A stretch of 45,123 nucleotides of DNA from Candidatus Zixiibacteriota bacterium. GTDB lineage: Bacteria > Zixibacteria > MSB-5A5 > UM-FILTER-46-8. The DNA lies in contig WJIR01000209.1 in the NCBI GenBank assembly GCA_014730175.1, forward strand, positions 1 to 45,123, given 5' to 3'. The notes beneath the pieces were generated by a model that ran no database searches, had not been told where the DNA came from, and saw only the letters and a program-made list of their open reading frames with translations. Positions 8,982 through 18,294 of this stretch are shown here, in pieces (within the stretch, counting starts at the first letter, position 1; each line of letters starts with the position of its first letter). Both the position numbers and the translations under genes were made by a program.

Positions 8982-10121
8982 ATGGAGTTCATTGGATTTG
9001 AAACCTGCATCAAGGCAAAAGAGAATGAATACCATTTAAAAACAGCCAGTGATATCCAACAGAATCAGCTCAACAGCGTTATGATAAAAAACGGCATGGT
9101 TCAGACTGTTAACGAATCTATCCGTATAGATGATACCGTCGAGGCCGATATCAAGCAGAAAGTACGCCAAGTTCACGACGAGCGAGTGGAAATTATTTAT
9201 TTGCTGCTGGAGTTTTCCCAAAATATGCCGCTTTCTGTCGATAATGCGGTCTGGCGAGACCGTCTCGGTATGGGTTTTTTCAACTCGGGTATGTATGAGG
9301 AGGCTATTGGCGAGTTTCAAAAAGCCGTTGATCGTGATCCTCTCTACTCCCAGGCTTTGAATCATCTGGGCGAGGCACATTTCAATTCCGGCGATTGCCG
9401 ACGAGCTATCGAATACTTGGAATTGGCTGTAAAGCAAAAACCGGATTTCGCCGATTTCCATCTGGATCTCGCCGAAGCGTATCTTAAAGTCGGCAGATGC
9501 GATGATTCATATAATTCCGCCGAGAGGGCGCTGATAATTAACTCTTTTTATGGAAGGGCATATTATCTGCGGGCATTGGCGCTTCTGATGCAAACGGTTT
9601 ATCTGGATTATACTGAGCCGAATGAAGAGTTAACCCAGAGGATACAAAATGATATCAGCAGCGCTGTCAGTATAGATTCCTCACTTAAATCCGGGGGGTA
9701 CGAGACGGCATGGCAACACCTTGAAAACGGTGATTACAAGGACGCTCTGGCGATACTGGAAAGCAACGCTAAAATGCCCGGATCTCAGAAGTTCTCAACC
9801 GCCAAGTTGAAAACCTACATAAAACTGGCGATGTCACTTGATAAACTGAGTTATGATGAAGTCTTCGATTATATCGCTTATCTTGAGGAAAAGCTGGATA
9901 AAAATCCTCAGTTTGCCGATCTGCATTACGAACTGGGCGCCGCTCATTCCATTTTGGGTAATATATTCGCCAGCCGGGCGTCGAAATACTATAAAAGAGC
10001 GCTCGAGGTAAACCCGGACTATTCAAAGGCGCGGAGCAACCTGAATATATCCGAGAATTTAGACCAGGGCACAGAAAGCCTTCTTAAGACAATTTTAAAC
10101 AGCAGGGATGTGGGATGTTGA
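8982..10121 (+). CDS. Cytoplasmic TPR protein of the polysaccharide cluster
   Basis: A strong ribosome-binding site (AGGAGG) precedes the ATG. The first 70 residues are not recognisable and carry no signal peptide. Tetratricopeptide repeats start at about residue 85, in consecutive units around 85-195. A more degenerate region follows, then a last clear repeat near 305-360 containing FADLHYELGAAHSILGN. TPR proteins act as docking surfaces. Its place between the chain-length protein and the kinase, overlapping the kinase start by 7 bp, suggests a role in assembling or regulating that complex. The partner and function are inferred. No secretion signal argues against a periplasmic AlgK-like role. 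Confidence 0.8.
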   Translation: MEFIGFETCIKAKENEYHLKTASDIQQNQLNSVMIKNGMVQTVNESIRIDDTVEADIKQKVRQVHDERVEIIYLLLEFSQNMPLSVDNAVWRDRLGMGFFNSGMYEEAIGEFQKAVDRDPLYSQALNHLGEAHFNSGDCRRAIEYLELAVKQKPDFADFHLDLAEAYLKVGRCDDSYNSAERALIINSFYGRAYYLRALALLMQTVYLDYTEPNEELTQRIQNDISSAVSIDSSLKSGGYETAWQHLENGDYKDALAILESNAKMPGSQKFSTAKLKTYIKLAMSLDKLSYDEVFDYIAYLEEKLDKNPQFADLHYELGAAHSILGNIFASRASKYYKRALEVNPDYSKARSNLNISENLDQGTESLLKTILNSRDVGC

Positions 10122-10867
10122 AAAAGAAAAAGGCCGGATCGATAATAGAATACTTCGATCGGGAATCCCCCGAAGCTATAGAGATGCGACGGGTGTTCAA
10201 TTACTTGACAACTAAATCCGAGCAGAAAAATAACATCTTGAACTCTTTCGCTGTCACCAGCGCCACTCTGGGAGAGGGCAAATCGACTATCGCCAGTCTT
10301 CTTGCAGTTTCCATCGCTGATCATAGCAAATCTAACGTCCTTTTGGTTGATATCGACTTCCGAAGACCAAGACTGCACGATGTATTCTCGATAAAACTCG
10401 CAGGAGGTATATCGGATATACTTTCAGGTGAAAGTATCGATAACTTCATTCTTAAAAGCACCTCTTTTGACAACCTGAAAATCTTAACCGCAGGAAAAAG
10501 GTTGTCTAATCCGATTAGCTTACTTGATGGGGACAGATTAAGATCGTTCTTTGATAAGATGAGGTACCATTTCGACTATATTATCCTGGACTGCCCTCCG
10601 GTAATTCCGGTTTCCGACATAATGGATATTGCTCCGGAAATAGATGGGGTATTGATGGTGGTCAAAGCGGGTCAGACTCCTAAAGATGTCGCCAAGCGTG
10701 CTGTAAATTTGCTAAAGAACTACGGAATAAATATACTGGGCTGTATCCTCAATGATACCGAAAAGGTGCTGCCCTATTACTACGATTATAGTTACTATCG
10801 ATATTCCTCCCGGCAGGATAAGTCGACAAAGCATCCGAATAAACGTAAACAAAAAGCCACCGCTTGA
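10115..10867 (+). CDS. BY-kinase (CpsD/CapB-type tyrosine autokinase)
   Basis: This is a free-standing bacterial tyrosine kinase domain. Walker A is GEGKST (53-58), Walker A' is LLVDIDFRRP (about 76-85), and Walker B is IILDCPP (Asp159). The C-terminus carries a tyrosine cluster, YYYDYSYYRY (221-230, seven tyrosines in ten residues), followed by a lysine-rich tail. Such clusters are autophosphorylated and control polymer assembly together with the Wzz-like membrane activator, here encoded at 7377. The ATG overlaps the end of the TPR gene, indicating translational coupling. This is the last gene of the unit, with a hairpin downstream. No glycosyltransferases are in the window, so the polymer cannot be named. 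Confidence 0.93.
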   Translation: MLKKKKAGSIIEYFDRESPEAIEMRRVFNYLTTKSEQKNNILNSFAVTSATLGEGKSTIASLLAVSIADHSKSNVLLVDIDFRRPRLHDVFSIKLAGGISDILSGESIDNFILKSTSFDNLKILTAGKRLSNPISLLDGDRLRSFFDKMRYHFDYIILDCPPVIPVSDIMDIAPEIDGVLMVVKAGQTPKDVAKRAVNLLKNYGINILGCILNDTEKVLPYYYDYSYYRYSSRQDKSTKHPNKRKQKATA

Positions 10868-10941
10868 CGCCGCAAATCAGTGGTTGACATGATCAGTCCT
10901 AAGGCTTACCGGATTGATGAAAAAGCATGATAAGGCATTTG

Positions 10942-10975
10942 AAACCTCGTCCGGGATTAAACCTGAACGAGGTTT
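10942..10975. terminator. Hairpin between convergent genes
   Basis: A perfect 9-bp stem AAACCTCGT/ACGAGGTTT with a 16-nt loop lies between the kinase gene (+) and the secreted-protein gene (-). No long T-run follows on either side, so termination strength is uncertain. Confidence 0.5.
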
Positions 10976-10980
10976 GGGGC

Positions 10981-12402
10981 CTACTTCAATAATGTCATGC
11001 GCTTGGTGAACACTTCACCTCCGGAGGACAATTTATAGAAATAAATTCCCGAAGGATAGTCAGCGGCATTCCAGGTAACAGAATAATGCCCTGATGGCTG
11101 ATAATCATCCACCAAAGTCGCCACTTTTTGTCCCATTAAGTTGAATACTTCAAGATTCACATCACCAGGCTGGGATATGTCATAGGTTATATTTGTCGAA
11201 GCGTTGAACGGGTTCGGATAATTGCCGCTCAAAGCGCATTCGCTTGGTGTTGCGTAATCTTCGTAGAATCCGCCTTCAAGCAGCCATTCGGAAGCGGCAT
11301 CTGAGCTCCGAGCGCCTGTTACGGTGAACTCGAAAAAGGCGGAGTCGCAGGCGTCAGGTTTTTCTCCCGAATATGAAAGATAGGTATAGGTGCCGATTGG
11401 CGCATATACGGGAACGCTCTGGTTCAGATGTGCGGAGAGTGTCTGACCCGGAGCAAGAGAAATGTTTGAGAAATTCCATAGCTCAAAGAAATCACCAAGG
11501 TAGATAACGCCGACCCAAACGTCGGTAACCAAAGTATCATCATTAGGATTACCGATATAACCGGTTAATCCGAAAGTACCGCCCTGAGGCACCACAACCG
11601 GATCGTCATCGGGAACCATGTCCACATCGCTACACAGGATTCCTTCGACTCCCGAATATCCATACCAGTTACCATTATCATGGTCTCCGGTAAACAGCAA
11701 ATTATTGCAGTGCGAGAGGGTCCAACTCCAATCACCGTAGGGAACGGTGAAAGTCTCCACGAAATTACCATCGAAATCATAAGTATGAATGGTGGTGCTG
11801 TAGAAAGCTTCTTCGAAGAATAGGTGAATTCCGTTAGTGGCGATCGGGTAATCGTAATTATTGCCGTTTATCGTGAACTGCCCGACCTGTTCACCGGTAT
11901 CGATGTCGAACATCCATACTGTTTCGGAATAATGTTCGTAGATTATTCCCTCCAGAAAACAAACTTCGCTATTAGAATCATTGAACATATCCGAGAAGAC
12001 AGTGGTGGTGGCTCCGGTCTCCGGGTCTATAATATATAAATCCGTACCGAACGGTTTGAGATAAACATCGCCGTTGTACATCCAGCAGGTGCGTACCGAA
12101 CTAACACCGATTGTAACGGAATTGACCAGGTTGCCGTTTATATCATACGTTTCACAGCCGGCATTGTAACCGATCCCGTAATAAAGGTTGTTCTCTTCGT
12201 CAAAACAGATAGACTGGGCTTGACTGCTGAAGAAATGTTCGAACTGAATCTCCAGGGTCGGCGAATACTGGGAAACCAAAGATTTCTGTTTCGATTCATC
12301 CCCGGAATTAACATCGCTGTCGTTCAAAGCGATATCCTGCAGTGCGAAAGAGTTCGCTGCAATGAATACAGTAATCAATAAAACGAGAAGCAATTTTTTC
12401 AT
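10981..12402 (-). CDS. Secreted beta-propeller-like protein with Ig-like module and sorting tail
   Basis: A signal peptide spans about residues 1-20 (MKKLLLVLLITVFIAANSFA). The middle (about 45-260) is a series of beta-strand blades with YDINGNLV, DPETGA and DIDTGE turns, suggesting a propeller-like fold; there are no catalytic residues I recognise. Next comes an Ig-like module starting VDMVPDDDPVVVPQGG and ending FEFTVTGA. A sorting tail with NYPNPFNAST and GIYFYKLSSGG closes the protein. The Ig module and tail closely match the end of the M28 peptidase at 38169. AGAGG precedes the ATG. It is probably exported by type IX secretion and cell-surface attached or released; its role is unknown. 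Confidence 0.8.
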   Translation of the reverse strand: MKKLLLVLLITVFIAANSFALQDIALNDSDVNSGDESKQKSLVSQYSPTLEIQFEHFFSSQAQSICFDEENNLYYGIGYNAGCETYDINGNLVNSVTIGVSSVRTCWMYNGDVYLKPFGTDLYIIDPETGATTTVFSDMFNDSNSEVCFLEGIIYEHYSETVWMFDIDTGEQVGQFTINGNNYDYPIATNGIHLFFEEAFYSTTIHTYDFDGNFVETFTVPYGDWSWTLSHCNNLLFTGDHDNGNWYGYSGVEGILCSDVDMVPDDDPVVVPQGGTFGLTGYIGNPNDDTLVTDVWVGVIYLGDFFELWNFSNISLAPGQTLSAHLNQSVPVYAPIGTYTYLSYSGEKPDACDSAFFEFTVTGARSSDAASEWLLEGGFYEDYATPSECALSGNYPNPFNASTNITYDISQPGDVNLEVFNLMGQKVATLVDDYQPSGHYSVTWNAADYPSGIYFYKLSSGGEVFTKRMTLLK

Positions 12403-12726
12403 TTTGAACCTCTTAAGAGTATTTGTTTGCAGATAGGTTAGATAGAATTGTCAACAGTCTTATGTCTAATGTCTCCTTTCTTTGAGTGGTTTTAGTAGAA
12501 ATTTATAAAATCTTCATCTCCGGCTAATCAGTAGACCTAACAATTCTCTAAAATCTATATCCGACCTCACTAATTGCATGATTGGCAACAATTAACCGGG
12601 ATAATTAATAGTTATGAGTAGCAACATCTATCTCAGGCAGAAATTTAGAGAAGTACATATTCTAACTGATTTAATTTACAAAAGAATTGATAAATCGTCA
12701 AGCAATAAATGCCCGACACAGAACAA
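12403..12726. other. Intergenic region without recognisable gene
   Basis: This is AT-rich sequence between divergent genes. It probably holds the promoter of the secreted-protein gene on the minus strand. I see no convincing ORF, RNA gene or repeat here. Confidence 0.5.
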
Positions 12727-12893
12727 CTAACCTGTATCATTTATAAATTTGGTCACCGGTAGCGGAAGCCTTGTGCTTCCGGCACTTCTTTGGAATCTTC
12801 AATTACAGCCTGTAAATATTCTAATTCACTTGAGCTACCGAAGGACAAGCCTTCGGCTACGAATTAATGTTTTTTATGAATTATCCGGGCTAA
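12727..12893 (+). repeat. Dispersed TIR element, copy 2
   Basis: The 167-bp unit runs from a degenerate left end CTAACCTGTATCATTTATAA to TTATGAATTATCCGGGCTAA (12874-12893). Internal hairpins are CGGAAGC/GCTTCCG (12763-12769 with 12775-12781) and CCGAAGG/CCTTCGG (12838-12844 with 12850-12856), both perfect 7-bp stems with 5-nt loops. It lies between a secreted-protein gene and yggS. Confidence 0.75.
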
Positions 12894-12959
12894 GTTACTG
12901 ATATTTTTACCAAATTAATGTTTGCTTTTAATTACTTGCTCCGCTTATTTTTGTAGGTT

Positions 12960-13667
12960 ATGGGAGTTTTGCGAAGAGAGGAAATTGAGCGTAATTTCAG
13001 GCAACTGAAGGAAGATATCAAGAATATTTGCGCTTCTCTTGGCGCCGACTGTGAGAATATAATGATAGTGGCGGTGACCAAAACATTTCCTCCGGAGGTT
13101 GTGCAGTCAGCGCTGGAAGCAGGCATAACCCATATAGGCGAAAATCGAATACAGGAAGCCGAAGATAAAGTGGATACGGTTCGACGGCTCAAGGGAAGAT
13201 TCCACATGATAGGTCATCTTCAATCCAACAAAGCGAAAAAAGCGGTTGAGATGTTCGATATGATTCAATCGGTGGATAGCATAAAGATTGCCGGAAAGAT
13301 AGCTGATGAAGCGGCAAAACGGAGCAAAAGGATGGAGATCCTGCTTCAGGTAAATTGCTCGGGTGAAGAAACGAAATCAGGATTCGATCCGTTGGAGATG
13401 TTGGAAGCGGCTGAAAGAATTAAAGCTTTGCCCGGAGTTGAGATAAAAGGTATAATGACAATCGGTCCGTTTGTAGATGATGAGAGTATAATCAGAAGGG
13501 ATTTCCAGCTTACCAGGAAACTTTATGATGACATCCGAAGTAGAAATCCCGATATTGATATGAAGTATCTATCCATGGGAATGAGCGCCGATTATCATAT
13601 CGCTTTGCGAGAAGGCGCTAATATGATTCGGGTAGGTTCGGTAATATTCGGTTCTCGCCCGGCATAA
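12960..13667 (+). CDS. yggS: YggS/PROSC-family PLP homeostasis protein
   Basis: This single-domain alanine-racemase-like TIM barrel binds pyridoxal phosphate through Lys41 in IVAVTKTFP. Other signatures are HIGENRIQEA, FHMIGHLQSNKAK, LQVNCSGEETKSGF, and the closing MGMSADYHIALREGANMIRVGSVIFGSR. Family members carry and buffer PLP and have no known racemase activity. Length (235 residues) is normal. It opens a run of cell-growth genes (divIVA, punA, ileS, dksA-like, lspA, rluD), the usual neighbourhood of yggS with divIVA. No clear ribosome-binding site precedes the ATG. Confidence 0.95.
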   Translation: MGVLRREEIERNFRQLKEDIKNICASLGADCENIMIVAVTKTFPPEVVQSALEAGITHIGENRIQEAEDKVDTVRRLKGRFHMIGHLQSNKAKKAVEMFDMIQSVDSIKIAGKIADEAAKRSKRMEILLQVNCSGEETKSGFDPLEMLEAAERIKALPGVEIKGIMTIGPFVDDESIIRRDFQLTRKLYDDIRSRNPDIDMKYLSMGMSADYHIALREGANMIRVGSVIFGSRPA

Positions 13668-13718
13668 ACCGGCGCTACTTCGGGTCGAAAATAGTAATAA
13701 ATTCGAAAGGTCCTTATT

Positions 13719-14279
13719 GTGGCATTAAATCCAATCGATATACGCCATCAGCAATTTAAGAAAGCATTGCGGGGTTTCGATGCGGTTGAAGTCGAGCATT
13801 ATCTTAATCAGGTTGCCGATAGGATGGAGGAAGTACTCCAGGAACATGAAGAACTGAAGATATCCCAAAGGGAGTTAAAGGCGAAACTATCCAGCTATAC
13901 CGATACCGAAACCGCCATCAGCGAAACCATGGTAGCCGCCCAGAAAAACGCTGAAAAAACTGTGGAAAACGCCAACAAGGAAGCCGGTTTGATTATCAAA
14001 CAAGCGCGATCGGATGCCGACCGTATAATAAAGCAGGCTTCTGACAGGGCAGTCAAAATCCGTCAATATATACATGAACTCGAGATGGAAAAAACATCCC
14101 TGGTTGGCGAGATAAGATCCATTATCAACGCTCATACGCAGCTAATCGAACAGATTGTGCGCGAGAGTGAAAAAGAGACACCGGAGATAACTCCGAGATC
14201 GAAAATTAGCGATGACGATATCGATAAAATAGCCGAGGAATACGAAGTACGCTCGGAAGCGGAAAACCAGCAAGATTAA
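13719..14279 (+). CDS. divIVA: DivIVA-family coiled-coil protein
   Basis: Translation starts at GTG (13719) after GAAAGG. The N-terminus, NPIDIRHQQFKKALRGFDAVEVEHYLNQV, is the DivIVA membrane-binding and dimerisation region. It is followed by a long coiled coil (about 30-150) and an acidic tail. In Gram-positives the family marks curved membrane and organises division or polar growth. In didermic FCB-type genomes the gene commonly lies beside yggS and ileS, with an unclear role. It is 51 bp downstream of yggS and 23 bp upstream of the nucleoside phosphorylase. Confidence 0.88.
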   Translation: MALNPIDIRHQQFKKALRGFDAVEVEHYLNQVADRMEEVLQEHEELKISQRELKAKLSSYTDTETAISETMVAAQKNAEKTVENANKEAGLIIKQARSDADRIIKQASDRAVKIRQYIHELEMEKTSLVGEIRSIINAHTQLIEQIVRESEKETPEITPRSKISDDDIDKIAEEYEVRSEAENQQD

Positions 14280-14302
14280 GACAATCATCGAAGAGGTATA
14301 TT

Positions 14303-15130
14303 TTGGATGGAATTTACGAACAAATTAAGGAAGCAGTCGAATTTATAAGAACGAAAACCGCGTTTGATCCCGATGTCGGTATTATCCTGGGTACCGGATT
14401 GGGGGCGGTTGCCGAAGCGATTGATAAGGAAGCGGTTATAGATTACGAGAACATCCCCAATTTTCCGGTTTCAACGGTTGAAAGCCATTCCGGAAGGCTT
14501 CTTTTCGGTTCCTTATCGGGCAAGAAAGTGATTGCCATGCAGGGAAGATTTCATCTTTACGAAGGTTATTCCGCTCAGCAGGTGACTTTTCCGGTGAGGG
14601 TTATGAAAGCGTTGGGGATCAAGCTGCTTTTTGTTTCTAATGCTTGCGGCGGACTAAATCCGCAGTTTAAAACCGGCGATATTATGATTATTACCGATCA
14701 TGTTAATTTCCAGGGTAAGAATCCTTTGGTTGGAGTTAATGATGACCGATTGGGCCCTCGTTTTCCCGATATGTACAATATATACGATAAGGACCTGGTA
14801 GAGCTGATGTATAACACTGCCATTGAAAACGGATTGGGTGTTCAAAAAGGAGTATATCTATCCGTTTTGGGGCCTAATTTGGAAACGGCAGCGGAATTCC
14901 GGGCATTTCGTACACTTGGCGCTGATGTTGTGGGCATGTCCACGATTCCGGAAGTGATAGTTGCCAGGCATTCCGGTTTGAAAGTGATGGGACTGTCCAT
15001 AATAACCGATATGGGGCTGCCCGATGCCATGGAATCGATCTCATTGGAGTCAGTATTGGCTGCCGCTAAAGAAGCGGAGCCGAGAATGAAACTTCTGGTT
15101 GAAAAAACATTCGAAAAGCTTGAGATATAG
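14303..15130 (+). CDS. punA: Purine nucleoside phosphorylase (trimeric PNP-I type)
   Basis: The start is TTG (14303), supported by GAAGAGG 7-13 bp upstream. Family motifs include IILGTGLGAVAEAI (phosphate-binding loop), GRFHLYEGYS, LFVSNACGGLNPQFKTGDIMIITDHVN, and GPNLETAAEFRAFRTLGADVVGMSTIPEVIVARH. The enzyme cleaves purine ribo- and deoxyribonucleosides with phosphate for salvage. At the base-recognition position the sequence is SIITDMG. Asp236 replaces the asparagine of human PNP (SLITNKV), a change that tends to widen specificity toward 6-aminopurines. Length (275) is normal. It sits between divIVA and ileS, 9 bp before the latter. Confidence 0.94.
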   Translation: MDGIYEQIKEAVEFIRTKTAFDPDVGIILGTGLGAVAEAIDKEAVIDYENIPNFPVSTVESHSGRLLFGSLSGKKVIAMQGRFHLYEGYSAQQVTFPVRVMKALGIKLLFVSNACGGLNPQFKTGDIMIITDHVNFQGKNPLVGVNDDRLGPRFPDMYNIYDKDLVELMYNTAIENGLGVQKGVYLSVLGPNLETAAEFRAFRTLGADVVGMSTIPEVIVARHSGLKVMGLSIITDMGLPDAMESISLESVLAAAKEAEPRMKLLVEKTFEKLEI

Positions 15131-15139
15131 ATTGCGATT

Positions 15140-18100
15140 ATGTTTAGAGAATTACGTTCAGAATTTGATTATCCCAAAGCCGAACAAAAGGTTAATGAAT
15201 ACTGGGATAAATATAATGTGTTTGATGAATCTCTGAATCGCCGGCAGGGATCTCCCGAGTTCGTATTTTACGAAGGACCGCCGACAGCCAACGGCCTGCC
15301 GGGAATACATCATGCCATGGCTCGTATAGTCAAGGATACTATTTGCCGTTACAAGACTATGAATGGCTGTCGCGTGGAGAGAAAGGCGGGATGGGATACC
15401 CAGGGGCTTCCGGTTGAACTGGAAGTGGAAAAACGGCTTGGAATTTCTATTAAAGAAAATATCGAAGAGTTCGGGATTGAGAATTTCAATAAAGAATGCC
15501 GCGAATCGGTATTTAAATATAAAAGGGAATGGGATGAGTTCACGCGCAGGATCGGATTCTGGCTCGATCTTGATGATGCCTATGTAACTTATACGAATGA
15601 TTATATAGAATCGGTGTGGTGGGCGCTAACCCGTTTCCACCGCGAAGGTTATCTCTATCAGGGGCACAAGATACTCCCCTGGTGTCCGCGGTGCGGTACG
15701 GCGCTCTCGTCGCATGAAGTAGCGTTAGGTTATGAAACGGTCGAGGATCCATCGGTTTTTGTGCTCATGGAATTGATCGACAAGCCCGATGTTTATTTCC
15801 TGGTCTGGACAACTACTCCCTGGACGTTAATATCGAACGTAGCCTTAGCGGTACATCCCGAGTACAAATATGTGGAGCTGGAATCCCGGGGAAATCATTT
15901 CATTCTGGAGCGCTCACGGGCTCAGTCGATATTCGGAGATGATGTCAATATCGTAAAGGAGTACACCGGCGCGGAGCTAATGGGACTTCATTACAGGCCG
16001 TTGTTCGAATTCGTCAAAACCGATAAGAAATCTCATTATGTGGTTAACGCTGATTTCGTCACCACCGAAGAAGGCACCGGAATCGTACATATAGCGCCGG
16101 CATTCGGCGCCGATGACTATGAGCTTTCGGTAAAATACGATCTGCCGGTAGTACAGGCTGTCGACGAAAAGGGCAAATTTATCCCCGAGGTGACTCCCTG
16201 GGCAGGCAGATTCGTTAAGGATGCTGATCCCGAAATAACCGAAGACCTTAAAGAACGCAGGCTGCTGTTCAAATCCGAGACTTATTCACATACCTATCCG
16301 TTCTGCTGGCGATGCGATACGCCGCTGCTGTATTATGCAAGGCGAAGCTGGTTTATCCGCACCACCGGTTTTAAAGATAAGATGATTGAGAATAACAAGC
16401 AGATAAACTGGCAGCCCCCGGAGCTAAGGGATGGACGGTTCGGGGAATGGTTGGAGAATAATATTGACTGGGCTTTATCGCGTGAACGTTTCTGGGGAAC
16501 TCCTTTACCGATCTGGATATGTAAAAGCTGCGGTAAGGAGCATTCAGTAGGGAGTATTGAGGAACTCAAGGAATTGGGCAAAAATGTTCCCGATGATATT
16601 GAGCTACATCGACCCTACGTAGATCGTGTGGTTATCACCTGTCCCGAATGCGGCGGCGATATGAATAGAACTCACGAAGTGATCGACGCCTGGTTCGATT
16701 CCGGTTCCATGCCGTTTGCCCAATATCATTATCCGTTCGAGAATAAGGAGAAGTTCGAAAGCAGGTTTCCTGCTGATTTTATCGCCGAAGGGATTGACCA
16801 GACCCGTGGCTGGTTTTACACATTGCTGGCGATATCGACTTTCTTGTTCGGCAAATCGTCCTACAAGAATATCGTGGTAAACGAGTTGATACTTGATAAG
16901 GATGGTCACAAGATGAGTAAGTCCAAGGGCAATGTAGTCGATCCGCGGCAGGTTTTATCGGAGATGGGCGCCGATGCTACCCGTTGGTATATGGTGTCTA
17001 CTTCGCAAGTATGGTTACCAACCAAATTTGACATAAATGGCGTAGCGGAAGTTGCTAAGAAGTTTCTCTCAACCCTGAAAAACAGCTATTCGTTTTTTGC
17101 GCTGTATGCCAGTATCGACAAGTTTAATCCTTCCGATGTTGAAGAATCGGATTTGGAACCTACCGTAATCGATAGATGGCTGAAATCCAGGTTGATGACA
17201 TTGGTGCGCCAGGTTGATAATCACTATGACAGGTTTGAGATAACCAGAGCTACCAGATTGATTCAGAATTTCGTTATTGAGGATCTGTCCAACTGGTATA
17301 TCCGTCGTTGTCGGCGCAGATACTGGGGATCGGAACCGACTAAAGATAAAATAACCGCCTATTATTATCTCTGGGATGCACTGCTAACCACATGTAAGCT
17401 GGCCGCTCCGGTAGCTCCATTTTTAACCGAGCAAATTTTCTTGAATCTGGTTGAGCCCCTCAATGATAAGAGCAAGATATCGATTCATCTGGAGGATTTC
17501 CCGAAATCCGACAGCTCGAAGATCGATCCCAGGCTGGAGTCGCTGATGGAAAAGGTCATGGATATTGTCAGTTTAGGCCTTGCAGCGCGTAAGAAAAGCA
17601 AAATCAAAGTGCGCCAACCCCTGTCAAGGATTTTGGTGAAACTCTCCAATACGAAGGAAGGAGAGGATTTTTCGCCTCTACTCAGCCATATAAAGGAGGA
17701 ATTGAATATTAAGCAGGTCGAATTCGTGGACAGCTTCGATTCTCTTTCTGTTTTCGAGGTGAAACCTAATTTCAGAAACCTGGGACCTAAATTCGGGAAG
17801 GAAGTTAATCTGGTTTCCCAAGCGCTGCAGGATCTGTCCCCTCAGCAAGCTGCGCAATTCAAAGCTGAAGGTTCGGTAAGCATCGACATTGAAGGGAAAG
17901 AGGTTTCCGTTAGCGCGGAGGATGTTGATTTTCTAACCGGATACGCCGACGAATACGAAGTACTGCAGGAAGGTGAGACCGCAATCGCACTTGACACCGT
18001 CGTAACCGACGAATTACGGGATGAAGGTTTTGCTCGGGAAATAATCAACAAAGTCCAGAACATGCGTAAGACCGCGGATTATAATGTTACAGACAAAATA

Positions 18101-18280
18101 AGGATTCGTTTTTGCGGAAGTGATTTGATAACAGATGCCGTAGAGAAATATAAGAGTTATATTAGTGAGGAAACGCTCGCCGAAGAGATAATTTCAGGTG
18201 ATGGAAAGGGTGATTTGGAGAAATCCTGGAATATAAATGGTGAGGATACTGTAATTTCTGTCGAAAAAATTAGTAGTTAG
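15140..18280 (+). CDS. ileS: Isoleucyl-tRNA synthetase
   Basis: This class I synthetase has 1046 residues. The HIGH-equivalent is GIHH (55-58) in PPTANGLPGIHHAMARIVKD, and the KMSKS loop is at 591-595 (GHKMSKSKGNVVDP). The CP1 editing domain lies between, with WTTTPWTLISN. Cysteine pairs WCPRCG, WICKSCG and CPECGG suggest zinc sites in the catalytic half. The PGIHH form and the length suggest the eukaryotic-like (type 2) IleRS class, which is often mupirocin-insensitive; this sub-type call is inference. It charges tRNA-Ile and removes mischarged valine. The dksA-like gene follows 14 bp later. Confidence 0.97.
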   Translation: MFRELRSEFDYPKAEQKVNEYWDKYNVFDESLNRRQGSPEFVFYEGPPTANGLPGIHHAMARIVKDTICRYKTMNGCRVERKAGWDTQGLPVELEVEKRLGISIKENIEEFGIENFNKECRESVFKYKREWDEFTRRIGFWLDLDDAYVTYTNDYIESVWWALTRFHREGYLYQGHKILPWCPRCGTALSSHEVALGYETVEDPSVFVLMELIDKPDVYFLVWTTTPWTLISNVALAVHPEYKYVELESRGNHFILERSRAQSIFGDDVNIVKEYTGAELMGLHYRPLFEFVKTDKKSHYVVNADFVTTEEGTGIVHIAPAFGADDYELSVKYDLPVVQAVDEKGKFIPEVTPWAGRFVKDADPEITEDLKERRLLFKSETYSHTYPFCWRCDTPLLYYARRSWFIRTTGFKDKMIENNKQINWQPPELRDGRFGEWLENNIDWALSRERFWGTPLPIWICKSCGKEHSVGSIEELKELGKNVPDDIELHRPYVDRVVITCPECGGDMNRTHEVIDAWFDSGSMPFAQYHYPFENKEKFESRFPADFIAEGIDQTRGWFYTLLAISTFLFGKSSYKNIVVNELILDKDGHKMSKSKGNVVDPRQVLSEMGADATRWYMVSTSQVWLPTKFDINGVAEVAKKFLSTLKNSYSFFALYASIDKFNPSDVEESDLEPTVIDRWLKSRLMTLVRQVDNHYDRFEITRATRLIQNFVIEDLSNWYIRRCRRRYWGSEPTKDKITAYYYLWDALLTTCKLAAPVAPFLTEQIFLNLVEPLNDKSKISIHLEDFPKSDSSKIDPRLESLMEKVMDIVSLGLAARKKSKIKVRQPLSRILVKLSNTKEGEDFSPLLSHIKEELNIKQVEFVDSFDSLSVFEVKPNFRNLGPKFGKEVNLVSQALQDLSPQQAAQFKAEGSVSIDIEGKEVSVSAEDVDFLTGYADEYEVLQEGETAIALDTVVTDELRDEGFAREIINKVQNMRKTADYNVTDKIRIRFCGSDLITDAVEKYKSYISEETLAEEIISGDGKGDLEKSWNINGEDTVISVEKISS

Positions 18281-18294
18281 TACGGAGTTGCTAA

